64,000 nucleotides of DNA from JAAYJT01 sp037446395. Its GTDB lineage: Bacteria > Bacteroidota > Bacteroidia > Bacteroidales > JAAYJT01. Position 1 is the stretch's first letter. The number at the start of each line of letters is the position of its first letter. Below the pieces are notes generated by a model. That model worked only from the letters and a program-made list of their open reading frames with translations. It searched no databases and was not told where the DNA came from. Shown here piece by piece: positions 9,069 through 18,232 of this stretch. The DNA lies in NCBI GenBank assembly GCA_037446395.1, contig JBBIIP010000016.1:1-64000 (forward strand), written 5' to 3'. Position numbers and translations under genes: made by a program.

Positions 9069-10259
9069 GGCTTTTCTCCTGGTTATTTCGGTTCTGATCA
9101 AACCTAGCTCCCGGCCGGTTTGTCCGGCAATAGAGGTGTTTTCTTCGGCGCGCCTCAACAGATAAGGCAAAACAGATTTAACCGGCCCATATGGCATGTA
9201 CTTTGCAACATTATATCCCTCAGCTGCCATGTTGAAGCTAATATGGTCGCTCATTCCATAAAGTTGCGAGTGCCAAATTCTCGGGTCATTGTTTTGAATA
9301 CCAGCCTGATGCATAAGTTGGACGATGTATTGACAGCTTTCCTCATTGTGCGTTCCATTAAAAATGCTGATTCTATCAATGTGCCGGACAGAAAATTCAA
9401 TGGCAGCATTGTAATTATGATCTGTTGCTTCTTTGCTTTCATAAACAGGGGAGGGGTATCCCATCTTTTTTGCTCTCGCTCGCTCACGTTCCATGTAAGC
9501 GCCCCTGACAAATTTCGCCCCCAGAAAATAGCCATCCATCTCTGCTTGTTTGAGGTCGTTTTTTAACTTCTCAAGCCGGTCTGTTCGATACATTTGATAT
9601 GTATTATATACGATGGCTTTTTTTTGGTTATAAGAGCGCATCATTTCAGCAGCCACGGTATCAACAATTTCCTGAAAATGAACATCTTCTGCGTCAATTA
9701 AAATGGGAATACCCGATTCAAATGCCTGAAGGCAAAGTGTATTGATACGACCTCGAAACTGTAAAAATTCACTTTGCTGGTTTTCGTTCCAAGGAAGGTT
9801 TTTACTTGCATGCTCGAGCAGGGAAGCAGTAGCAAAAGCCGTAGGCTTGAACACTGCAAAAGGAATACTGGCATCAGAGGCTGCAAATTTTATTGTTCTG
9901 AGGGTCTCGTCGAGAGCAGCCTCCATGGCAGATATCGAATGGCCCCCCTCCGCCGAGTAGTCAAGGATGGCTTTTACGTTAAATTTTTCAAGTTGCCTTA
10001 CCGAAGGGATGCAGTCATCAATGCTTTCGCCCCCCACAAATTGCTTATAAAGGGTTGGCTTTATCAACCAAGCCAATGGAATATGAAGCGCTAAAGCCAT
10101 ATTGGCGAAAATTTTTCCGAATTTCACAACGATGGGGCTCGAGATAGCCCGAAATAAAAGATTCGCCCGTTGCAGGTCTTTATCTGACTGCCATCCAAAT
10201 GCGACACAAGTGTTTCCAAAATTTGCCATGATGGTGATGCTTGAAAAATTATCAGTCAA
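9054..10259 (-). CDS. Proline dehydrogenase
   Basis: A 401-residue monofunctional proline dehydrogenase (FAD-dependent oxidation of proline to pyrroline-5-carboxylate), with no fused P5C dehydrogenase. Visible family elements are the TIM-barrel strand ILDYSAEGG, the flavin-site strand LGAKFVRGAYMERER and the C-terminal VLPYLLRRAEEN helix that contacts proline. Residues 1-10 could be an extension; MANFGN (start 10229) is an alternative start. Electrons probably pass to the quinone pool. It is divergent from aroB with only 23 bp between start codons. Confidence 0.93.
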   Translation of the reverse strand: MTDNFSSITIMANFGNTCVAFGWQSDKDLQRANLLFRAISSPIVVKFGKIFANMALALHIPLAWLIKPTLYKQFVGGESIDDCIPSVRQLEKFNVKAILDYSAEGGHSISAMEAALDETLRTIKFAASDASIPFAVFKPTAFATASLLEHASKNLPWNENQQSEFLQFRGRINTLCLQAFESGIPILIDAEDVHFQEIVDTVAAEMMRSYNQKKAIVYNTYQMYRTDRLEKLKNDLKQAEMDGYFLGAKFVRGAYMERERARAKKMGYPSPVYESKEATDHNYNAAIEFSVRHIDRISIFNGTHNEESCQYIVQLMHQAGIQNNDPRIWHSQLYGMSDHISFNMAAEGYNVAKYMPYGPVKSVLPYLLRRAEENTSIAGQTGRELGLIRTEITRRKALKGR

Positions 10260-10282
10260 AAAATTAACTGTATTTTTGTTTC

Positions 10283-11398
10283 ATGCCATTCCAAAATTAC
10301 TCATTTATTAATCGGCGACACACCTTCGTAGGCGATTTTGCGCATATGGCCCTGGCTAAATTTTTGAAAAATGGCATCCAGGGCTACTCTAAGGTTTTTG
10401 TGCTTACTGATCGAAACACCAAAAAGTACTGCCTGCCATGGTTGATGAACCATTTCAGATTGCCTGATGAGATCATTTTAGTGGAAATGGAAGCCGGTGA
10501 ACTTCACAAAACCCTGGAAACTTGCAGAGTGATATGGCGTGAATTGGCTCAAACTGGTGCTGACCGTAAGTCCCTACTGGTTTGCATCGGGGGAGGTGTG
10601 GTGTGCGACCTCGGCGGGTTTGTTGCCTCAGCCTATATGCGTGGAATCGCCTGCATTTATCTTCCAACTTCATTACTTGCCCAGATTGATGCATCTGTCG
10701 GAGGGAAAACTGGCGTTGACCTCGATGGCTTAAAAAACTATATTGGGGCTTACTCAAAACCCAAAAAGATCTTCATTTTCCCTGAGTTTTTGAAGACCCT
10801 GCCATTTGAGCACCTGCTATCGGGCTTTGGCGAGCTGGTAAAACATGCCCTTATCGAAGGACACGAAGAATGGGGCAGACTTAAAAACAGTTTTGCCAAC
10901 ATAGAAAGCTTGAAGAATTTTCCTCATTGGCAGGAACTCATCGCCCACTCAGTGGAATTGAAGCATAAAATCGTGAGCCTCGATCCAAGAGAAACAGGAT
11001 CACGGAAAGTGCTAAACCTAGGCCACACCGTCGGACATGCACTTGAAACCTATTCCCTGCGCTATGACAAAAAACCGTTACTTCACGGCCATGCCATTGC
11101 GATTGGAATCATGGTTGAACTTCAGCTTTCTGACCAAGCCATTGATTATGAAAATAGCCTAGTTCGGGAAATCACACAATATCTCATGACATTTTTCCCG
11201 AAATACAGTCTTAGATCCGATCAGGTTGAAGCACTGATTGATTTGATGTTTTTTGATAAGAAAAACCATCGGGATCAACTTAATATGACCTTGCTGCGTG
11301 ATATTGGTCAACCGGTAATAAATTGTCATTGCAGTGTTACAGAGGTTATTCATGCAATTCATAAATGCCCTGCCATCAACACAAATGCTGCAGGCTGA
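10283..11398 (+). CDS. aroB: 3-dehydroquinate synthase
   Basis: Second step of the shikimate pathway: DAHP is cyclised to 3-dehydroquinate using NAD and a divalent metal. The 371-residue protein has CIGGGVVCDLGGFVAS, PTSLLAQIDASVGGKTGVD and the metal-binding LNLGHTVGHALE and LLHGHAIAIGI motifs. It is complete. No other aro gene is adjacent. A TATTTTTG box at 10271-10278 lies only 4 bp before the ATG. Confidence 0.96.
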   Translation: MPFQNYSFINRRHTFVGDFAHMALAKFLKNGIQGYSKVFVLTDRNTKKYCLPWLMNHFRLPDEIILVEMEAGELHKTLETCRVIWRELAQTGADRKSLLVCIGGGVVCDLGGFVASAYMRGIACIYLPTSLLAQIDASVGGKTGVDLDGLKNYIGAYSKPKKIFIFPEFLKTLPFEHLLSGFGELVKHALIEGHEEWGRLKNSFANIESLKNFPHWQELIAHSVELKHKIVSLDPRETGSRKVLNLGHTVGHALETYSLRYDKKPLLHGHAIAIGIMVELQLSDQAIDYENSLVREITQYLMTFFPKYSLRSDQVEALIDLMFFDKKNHRDQLNMTLLRDIGQPVINCHCSVTEVIHAIHKCPAINTNAAG

Positions 11399-12194
11399 TC
11401 AGTCCCAACGCATTGCAAAACAGACACATCCAACCTTAATGGTTTTTGATTTGCCTGCATCCCAGCGCATCAAAAACAAACCGATGCCTATATTATCAAA
11501 GTTTTTCGGTTGGATGCATGAGCAGAAGAAACCTTTCATCCCTACACGATACAATTTTGCAGCGCCCACGGGTTAAGATAATTTAAAACCAATAATTAAT
11601 AAGTAATTCATTGGAATTGCTTGTGCTGATACCGAGAATGAAGGCATTCAGGTTTTTGCCGACATTTGTGCGTTTTCAGAAAGGGCAATACAATTCCAAG
11701 CTGCTTGTTTTCCTGTTCGGGGTGGTGGCACAGGACAAGATTGCTGGAATTATCAAGAAATCCAAGAATGTTTTTGGCTATAAAAGCTTTCTTCAACTTG
11801 GACTAATGTATAGCTTTCGCATCACCCTGTCCCAGATGCAACACTCACAGCAATTTATGTTTTCCAGGATTTTCCTTCAAACCATTTGATTTTTTGGATA
11901 TTCGCCAAACCATAATGAGTTGCAGAGTAACTGCAAATACTAAATGGAGGCAGATATGTTTGAAGAATTCAGGTTGAAGAAGACATTATTAAACTTAAGG
12001 CTAGCTAAATCAAATAGTTAGGTTTATTTGCACTTGCGGTAAAGTATTCTGGGGTTAATTTATAATTTAGCTGATTGATACAATATCCACACTCACTTTA
12101 TAATTTTTGGATAGAAGAAAATCGAAGGCAATAAATCATGAATCAATACAATATTTGAGTATTTTTGCCCTCGCTTTGGATTGGCAGCAACCAC
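11399..12194 (+). other. About 800 bp with no recognisable gene
   Basis: Between aroB and the LutA-like gene no frame shows a recognisable protein. The longest plus-strand open frames (11334-11576, overlapping aroB, and 11611-11889) have no motif I can name and look non-coding. The second half (from about 11880) is AT-rich and closely stopped in all frames. A TATTTTTG sequence at 12159-12166 resembles a Bacteroidota -7 box for the downstream gene. Decayed coding DNA is possible. Confidence 0.5.
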
Positions 12195-12914
12195 ATGACC
12201 ATAGACATCTTCATCCCCTGTTTTATTGACCAGTTTTATCCCGAAACTGGGTTCAATATGCTTCGTATCTTAGAAAAACTCGGGGTGGATGCCCACTACA
12301 ACAAGAAACAACAGTGCTGTGGCCAGGTGGCATTTAATTCAGGATTTTGGGATGAAGCCAAAGCCATTGGGGAAAAATTTATAAGGAGCCATAGCAACAA
12401 CCGCCTTGTCGTTACACCCTCGGCTTCTTGTGCAGGGATGGTGAGAAATAATTATAATGAGCTTTTCTACAATTCAGCACTCCATATCGAATACAGGCAG
12501 CTACAGAAAAATATTTTAGAATTTACAGATTTTTTGGTGAATATTCTAAAAGTCTATGATGTCGAGGCCATCTTTAATCATGTGGTTACCTATCATGACA
12601 GCTGCTCTGCCTTACGTGAATACGGCATTAAGACAGAACCCCGAGTATTGCTGCAGCATGTGCGTGGCCTGGAGCTTCGCGAAATGCAGCATACTGACGA
12701 ATGTTGCGGATTTGGCGGAATATTCTCTGTTAAAAACGAAGCCATAGCAGTAGCCATGGCAGAACAAAAAGTTGAGAATGCCCTTGCTACAGGTGCCGAG
12801 TATATCATTTCGACTGATGCATCCTGTCTTATGCACCTTGACGGTTATATTAAAAAACACAAGCTCCCTCTGAAAACCGCCCACATTGTAGATGTTCTTG
12901 CTACCGGATGCTGA
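12195..12914 (+). CDS. LutA/LldE-like (Fe-S)-binding oxidoreductase subunit
   Basis: A 239-residue protein with two cysteine-rich CCG domains: IPCFIDQFYPETG...QQCCGQVAFNSG in the N-terminal half and TYHDSCSALREYG...DECCGFGGIFSVK in the C-terminal half. In LutA/YkgE these bind Fe-S centres and take part in L-lactate oxidation with LutB and LutC. Neither partner is adjacent, so the substrate is uncertain; related CCG proteins serve glycolate oxidase and heterodisulfide reductase. The ATG at 12195 fits the family N-terminus better than an upstream TTG at 12165. Confidence 0.85.
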   Translation: MTIDIFIPCFIDQFYPETGFNMLRILEKLGVDAHYNKKQQCCGQVAFNSGFWDEAKAIGEKFIRSHSNNRLVVTPSASCAGMVRNNYNELFYNSALHIEYRQLQKNILEFTDFLVNILKVYDVEAIFNHVVTYHDSCSALREYGIKTEPRVLLQHVRGLELREMQHTDECCGFGGIFSVKNEAIAVAMAEQKVENALATGAEYIISTDASCLMHLDGYIKKHKLPLKTAHIVDVLATGC

Positions 12915-12949
12915 CCATGACACCACTAAAATCACAAAATCCTGGCATA

Positions 12950-15900
12950 ATGACAATTGCATTAGTGAAGACTTCCATTATGCTGTTGATTTTGGCTGTA
13001 ATCTATTCGGAAAGTCTTGTGGCTCAGCATGAACCCATAGCCTCCGGCAATCGATGGTCTTTTCATGATACTGTGAATGTCGCAAATCAATTTGCTGATA
13101 AAACCTATTTTTTCGAAGAGCACACAACCCTTTTTGAAAAGATATACACGATAGACTTGTTGTTTCAGCTCGAGTATATAAAAGCCACGCTTGAAGGTAT
13201 ATCTCAACATTCTACCACATTTTCTTTGCCTCTCAATCATTCGCCCGAACAATTAGAAGCTGACCTTGAAATTATCAGGAGAAAAGTTGATCACGCTTCT
13301 GCGAAATGGAACAAACAAAATCAAGGCTTTTATATGTCAGGGTGTATTGACAGGCTTGATCAAAATTTGATGAATAGAATTATGGGGATACGCGCTGCAA
13401 ATGATTCCTGTCATAAATCGTTTGCTTTCTGCACCGGAACCACTTATAATTATCCGGCAGGAGTAAATTCGGGTAGTGCACAGGCAGGCGCTGCTTATGG
13501 TTGCCTTGCTACCAGGCCAAATCCCGCCTGGTATCACCTTCGGATCGGCAGAGGCGGAAACATACTAATAACGATGCAGAGCAATCCACTCAGGGATATT
13601 GACTACATCTGCTGGGGGCCGTTCAATTCCCCGACAGCCCCTTGCGTTGGGCAGCTCACAGCCAATAAAATTGTTTCGTGCAGCTACTCTTCTTCTGCCA
13701 CTGAGGTATGTAACATTCCAAATGCACAGCTCGGAGAGTACTATATATTGCTGATAACCAACTTTTCGAACAACAACTGTAATATTAATTTTTCTCAGAC
13801 CGGAGGAACCGGAGGAACCGATTGCACCATTGTTCCACCTCCGATTTCAAACAACGGGCCTTTGTGTATAGGAGAGACCTTGCAATTAGGCGTTCAAAAC
13901 CCCATACCTGGTTCAACCTATAGTTGGACTGGGCCCAATGGATGGACTTCTACATTACCAACCCCGTCAATTTCAAATGTCAATCTGGCCCATGCCGGCA
14001 CTTATACCCTTATCATTACTTTAAACACACTGCAGAGCCAGCCGGTTTCTACGCTTGTTGAAGTCGGAGTGCCACCCACCCCCAGCGTCACAGGGCCACT
14101 TCGGGCCTGTGCTGAGAGCATTCAGAATTACACGGTTCAGGCGCCAATTCAGGGAAATACATATCAGTGGCAGGTTACAGGGGGTAATATAGATTCCGGG
14201 CAAGGAACAGCCATTGTAGCGATAAAGTGGGTAAACGCAAGCCAAGGCACCCTGAGGGTTCTTGAAAGTTCATATCATTGTAAAAATATTCCATCGCCTC
14301 AAATTCAAATAACAATAGACCCTTTGCCGGCGATTGCTGCCACCCCGTCAGGGCCTGTTGAAGTATGCACGAACGGACAAATCACAAATTACACAGTAAG
14401 CCCGGCTGCAAATACACTTAGCTATCGGTGGGAGCTTTTACCTTCGAACGCTGGTACTATCAGTGGAACCACTACTTTAGCACAAGTACATTGGGCAACA
14501 CAGTTTACGGGCCAGGCAACAATTCGGGTAAGAGGGATTAATGATTGTGGAAACGGAGGCTTTTCTCAGCAATTGCTCATCTCTGTCAACCCATTTCCGT
14601 CTCAACCATCAGTTCCGGTTGGCATTACAGAGCGTTGCCAAAGCAGTCAGACCTCAAACTATACAATCAGTGTGGCACCCAATGCGATGACATACTCCTG
14701 GGAGTTGGCTCCTTCTGCTGCTGGCAGCATCAGCGGAACCACTACTGTGGCGCAGGTTCAATGGTCGGCCCAATTTGCAGGGCAAGCCACAATCAGAGTA
14801 AGGGGTAATAATGACTGCGGCCAGGGAATCTATTCGCAGCCGCTGCAGATTCAGGTCAATCCTCTTCCTACGCAGCCAGCCACTCCCACAGGACCTGTTC
14901 AATTTTGTCAAGGCACTCAGGTGAGCACGTATTCGGTACTACCGGCAAACAATGCCACCACCTACACATGGGAACTTAGTCCAACCAATGCAGGCACCCT
15001 CAGCGGAACAACCACACAAGCCCAGGTGCAATGGTCGGCACAATACGCAGGGCAAGCTACTGTCAGGGTAAGAGGAAATAATGATTGCGGACCGGGAGCA
15101 TTTTCGCCGCAATTGCAAGTGGTGCTGAAACCAAAACCCGCGAGCAATGCCGGAACTGATATCACAATAGCACATGGCACAAACACCACACTGCAAGGAA
15201 GTGCTGCAGGAGGGTCTGCTCCGTACTCATATCAATGGCAACCCGCATCGCTACTCATTGATTCTCAGCTTCCGTCTCCCAAAACTCGTAACCTATACGC
15301 TACAACTACATTCACACTTACCGTGACCGATGCATTTGGCTGCCAAAGTGCCGTAGATGAAGTCATCATTTTCATTACGGGAGTTGCTCTGTCGGCTAAC
15401 CCTACGGCTCAAAAAGATATCATTTGCTTGAACGACTCAACCCGGCTGTTTACGAATCCAATTGGGGGTTCAGGGCAGTATCAATCCTATGCCTGGACAT
15501 CTAATCCGCCGGGGTTTACTTCAAACCTGGCTTCTCCCTGGGTAAAACCCTCAATTAATACCACCTACCTAGTAAGTATCTGGGATGGATACAACCAATC
15601 TCAGCCCAAAGGAGTATTGGTGCAGGTTACACCCTTGCCCATCATTAATCTTATTCCACCTGGTTATACACAAATCTTGCCTAATACAATAAGAACCTGT
15701 GTATTTGATTCACTAACCCTGAATGCTGGAAACCCCGGTGCTACCTATCTTTGGTCGAATGGTGCAACAACACGAACCATTAAAGTGGGCACTGCAGGAA
15801 TAGTAAATGAAATACAGAGACATTCGGTGAAGGTAACAAACAGCCAGGGTTGTTTCTCAGAATCCAACATAACCATATTGTTCAATTTTGCCGATTGCAC

Positions 15901-16171
15901 CGGCGTTGGAATTGTTGACATTGAAGGTGAAAAAGTGGTTATGTTTCCAAACCCTGCTGGCCATTTTATTCATCTTAAATTTTCATTTCCGGGTGCCTTT
16001 GATCAGTACATTATTCTTGATTTTAGAGGAGCTACCATGCTGGCAGGTCAAATTCTTCCGGGCCAACAGGAAACAATGATTAACATTGGTTCACTCAGGA
16101 ATGGAGTGTATGTTGTTCGGCTGACTTCACAGCAGCAGACTTTGAACATGAAACTCATCGTTAACAAATAG
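12950..16171 (+). CDS. Large secreted Ig/PKD-repeat protein with T9SS type A sorting domain
   Basis: About 1073 residues, starting with signal peptide MTIALVKTSIMLLILAVIY; an ATG at 12908 that overlaps the preceding stop is an alternative start. Residues of about 170-310 form a Cys-containing domain (CFCTGTTYNYPAG...DIDYICWGPF) seen in Bacteroidota surface proteins. A chain of Ig-like/PKD modules follows, three of them near-identical (14344-15153), then a PKD-like module (NAGTDITIAHGTN). The C-terminus VVMFPNPAGHF...INIGSLRNGVYVVRL ending in KLIVNK is a type A sorting signal. The protein should cross the outer membrane by T9SS and be attached or released; its ligand is unknown. Confidence 0.88.
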   Translation: MTIALVKTSIMLLILAVIYSESLVAQHEPIASGNRWSFHDTVNVANQFADKTYFFEEHTTLFEKIYTIDLLFQLEYIKATLEGISQHSTTFSLPLNHSPEQLEADLEIIRRKVDHASAKWNKQNQGFYMSGCIDRLDQNLMNRIMGIRAANDSCHKSFAFCTGTTYNYPAGVNSGSAQAGAAYGCLATRPNPAWYHLRIGRGGNILITMQSNPLRDIDYICWGPFNSPTAPCVGQLTANKIVSCSYSSSATEVCNIPNAQLGEYYILLITNFSNNNCNINFSQTGGTGGTDCTIVPPPISNNGPLCIGETLQLGVQNPIPGSTYSWTGPNGWTSTLPTPSISNVNLAHAGTYTLIITLNTLQSQPVSTLVEVGVPPTPSVTGPLRACAESIQNYTVQAPIQGNTYQWQVTGGNIDSGQGTAIVAIKWVNASQGTLRVLESSYHCKNIPSPQIQITIDPLPAIAATPSGPVEVCTNGQITNYTVSPAANTLSYRWELLPSNAGTISGTTTLAQVHWATQFTGQATIRVRGINDCGNGGFSQQLLISVNPFPSQPSVPVGITERCQSSQTSNYTISVAPNAMTYSWELAPSAAGSISGTTTVAQVQWSAQFAGQATIRVRGNNDCGQGIYSQPLQIQVNPLPTQPATPTGPVQFCQGTQVSTYSVLPANNATTYTWELSPTNAGTLSGTTTQAQVQWSAQYAGQATVRVRGNNDCGPGAFSPQLQVVLKPKPASNAGTDITIAHGTNTTLQGSAAGGSAPYSYQWQPASLLIDSQLPSPKTRNLYATTTFTLTVTDAFGCQSAVDEVIIFITGVALSANPTAQKDIICLNDSTRLFTNPIGGSGQYQSYAWTSNPPGFTSNLASPWVKPSINTTYLVSIWDGYNQSQPKGVLVQVTPLPIINLIPPGYTQILPNTIRTCVFDSLTLNAGNPGATYLWSNGATTRTIKVGTAGIVNEIQRHSVKVTNSQGCFSESNITILFNFADCTGVGIVDIEGEKVVMFPNPAGHFIHLKFSFPGAFDQYIILDFRGATMLAGQILPGQQETMINIGSLRNGVYVVRLTSQQQTLNMKLIVNK
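14344..15153 (+). repeat. Three tandem 270-bp coding repeats (90-residue Ig-like modules)
   Basis: Repeat units begin at about 14344, 14614 and 14884, exactly 270 bp apart. Each encodes the same pattern: P-x-G-P/I ... C ... YxWEL-P-S/T-N/A-AG-I/L-SGTTT, AQVxW, GQATIRVRGxNDCG and VNPxPxQP. The units differ by many substitutions, so they are not recent copies, but they are much closer to each other than to other modules of the protein. Confidence 0.85.
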
Positions 16172-16219
16172 TCCTATGCGGTTTTTGGATATTATCAGGA
16201 CATCAAACAGCCATTTTGA

Positions 16220-18208
16220 ATGAAATTGTATTTCTTTCTCATATTGTGTTTTATCTTCCCTTCGTACTCTTTTTCTCAGGATTGTGTTGTTGATAAGCCC
16301 ATCAGATTTGCTGATAATTGGTTATTCCAGGATCGTGCTGCCCTGAAATTTTCCGACAACGGGGTAACCTCAAATACAAGCAATACTAAACTGAATATTG
16401 GAAAAGCAAGTAGCTCCATCAGCGATGCGGATGGAACGCTTTTGCTCTTTACTGATGGGAAAAGGGTATTTAATGGCAATTTCACCGAATTAGCAAACGA
16501 TTTGCATGGTAATCCCAATGCAACACAATCCTCAATCATCATTCCCAAGCCAGGATCACCCTCACGGTTTTTTATTTTTACTGTTGACCAATACCTTGCT
16601 TTCTTAGGCATACCTTTGGGAGAAAATAACGGATTTAGATATTCCGAGGTTGATATAAGTGGCGGGGGATCAGTGATTCGGAGGAATTTTGCGCTTAAAC
16701 CCAGAGTTTCTGAAAAGCTTACTGCTGTTCTGCATAATAATGGCATAGACTACTGGGTGATTACACACGACCTCATCTCTGATGAATTCTATACTTACCT
16801 CGTTAGCAAAGAAGGCGTTTCAAGCACGCCTGTGGTAAGCAAAACAGGCACAGCACATGATGGCGAAGATTTTAGCACAGATAATGCATTAGGATATTTG
16901 AAGGCCTCTCCCGATGGAAACCGTCTTGCACTTGCAATATACGGTCAGAAAAAGATTGAAGTTTTTTCTTTCAACAACACAACAGGTGTGGTTTCGGCCC
17001 CGGTGACTAAAAGTTCTCCAGTATCGAATCTGAAACCTTATGGAATAGAATTCTCGCCCGATAGCCGCTTTCTTTACCTTACCACTTTAAACTTATCCAA
17101 TCCCTCTAGTTCGGGCAGTCTTTATCAGTATGATCTTAATGATTTGAATATTAATCCAGTATGGATCAACGAAACAATGCCAAAAGATGTTATCGGCTTG
17201 CAGCTTGGGCGCGATGGGAGAATTTATGTTGCCCGATATAACCAAAACAGTTTAGGGGTTATTAATAATCCCAAACGGCCAGGGTTGGCATGTAATTATA
17301 GTGAAAATGGCATATCCCTTGGAAGCAGCAAAGCCACAATGGGGCTCCCAAACTTTGTTACATCCTATCTGCAGTCCCCTCATTTTTGGTCCGATCCCAA
17401 ATGCATGCATTCGCCCACAACCTTTACTATTTTGAATAAAACGAATGTTGACAGTGTTTCGTGGGTATTCAATGACCCGGGGCCTAATCCGTTTGTATCT
17501 GCTTCGACTCTTTATAACCATACGTTTACTTCTTCAGGAAATTTCCAGGTTGAAGTAACCGAAGTATTTAATAATGCGCGTTTTGGGCCTTACAAGCAAA
17601 CAATTACCATCAATGCCAACCCCACAAACCTGATTCCCGGTATCCCTGATATTTTATGGCTTTATCCAGATACTCACCATACCCTGAACGGAGGAACTGA
17701 TCCCTTTAGGAGGCCTTATCCAGCCTACAGTTGGTATTATTTAAAAGAATTGAATGGCCCTGCCGTTCCGATCAGTGACCAGGGCTCTATTTCCATTTTT
17801 GCAGGCAATGATGCCGAAGGGTACTACAAGTTGATAGTTGAAGACAAAAATTGTTGCAAAAACGAAAGAATTATCGAGATAAGAACCGAAGAGTTAAAAA
17901 CCACAAATGCGTTTAATCCGAATAGTCATATTGCTGAAAACCAGGTATTCAGACCACATGGCGGACCTGTTTCGGACTATGTAATCCGAATATTTAACAG
18001 GCTCGGACAGTTGGTTTACAGCGAAGAGAACCCCGCAAATACGGCTCAAGGTGGTTACAAAGGAAACGGATGGAACGGGAAGATGTTGAACACCGGCTTC
18101 GACTGCCCGGCCGGAGTTTATGTGTACCAAATTTCCTATAAAATCTTTGATAAAGATGCATATTTATCTGTACCTCCTAAATCGGGCATTGTGATGCTGG
18201 TCCGTTAA
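16220..18208 (+). CDS. Secreted beta-propeller/PKD protein with gliding-type (T9SS type B) C-terminus
   Basis: A 662-residue exported protein with signal peptide MKLYFFLILCFIFPSYSFSQ. Residues of about 30-390 look like a beta-propeller (repeated GxLYxYDL, SPDSRFLYLTT, LQLGRDGRIYVARYN blades). Residues 400-475 form a PKD-like domain. The C-terminus, with IRIFNRLGQLVYSE, WNGKMLNTG and CPAGVYVYQISY, is the CHU_C/type B T9SS sorting domain. Type B cargo in flavobacteria is exported with a dedicated PorP-like partner, not seen here. It lies 48 bp after the type A cargo gene, so the two may be coexpressed. Confidence 0.88.
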   Translation: MKLYFFLILCFIFPSYSFSQDCVVDKPIRFADNWLFQDRAALKFSDNGVTSNTSNTKLNIGKASSSISDADGTLLLFTDGKRVFNGNFTELANDLHGNPNATQSSIIIPKPGSPSRFFIFTVDQYLAFLGIPLGENNGFRYSEVDISGGGSVIRRNFALKPRVSEKLTAVLHNNGIDYWVITHDLISDEFYTYLVSKEGVSSTPVVSKTGTAHDGEDFSTDNALGYLKASPDGNRLALAIYGQKKIEVFSFNNTTGVVSAPVTKSSPVSNLKPYGIEFSPDSRFLYLTTLNLSNPSSSGSLYQYDLNDLNINPVWINETMPKDVIGLQLGRDGRIYVARYNQNSLGVINNPKRPGLACNYSENGISLGSSKATMGLPNFVTSYLQSPHFWSDPKCMHSPTTFTILNKTNVDSVSWVFNDPGPNPFVSASTLYNHTFTSSGNFQVEVTEVFNNARFGPYKQTITINANPTNLIPGIPDILWLYPDTHHTLNGGTDPFRRPYPAYSWYYLKELNGPAVPISDQGSISIFAGNDAEGYYKLIVEDKNCCKNERIIEIRTEELKTTNAFNPNSHIAENQVFRPHGGPVSDYVIRIFNRLGQLVYSEENPANTAQGGYKGNGWNGKMLNTGFDCPAGVYVYQISYKIFDKDAYLSVPPKSGIVMLVR

Positions 18209-18232
18209 AAATTTAACCATTTGGTAGTTGTC

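Noticed and set aside
9120..9566. 148-codon open frame antisense to proline dehydrogenase
   Set aside because: It lies wholly inside a strong family match on the other strand and has no homology-like motif.
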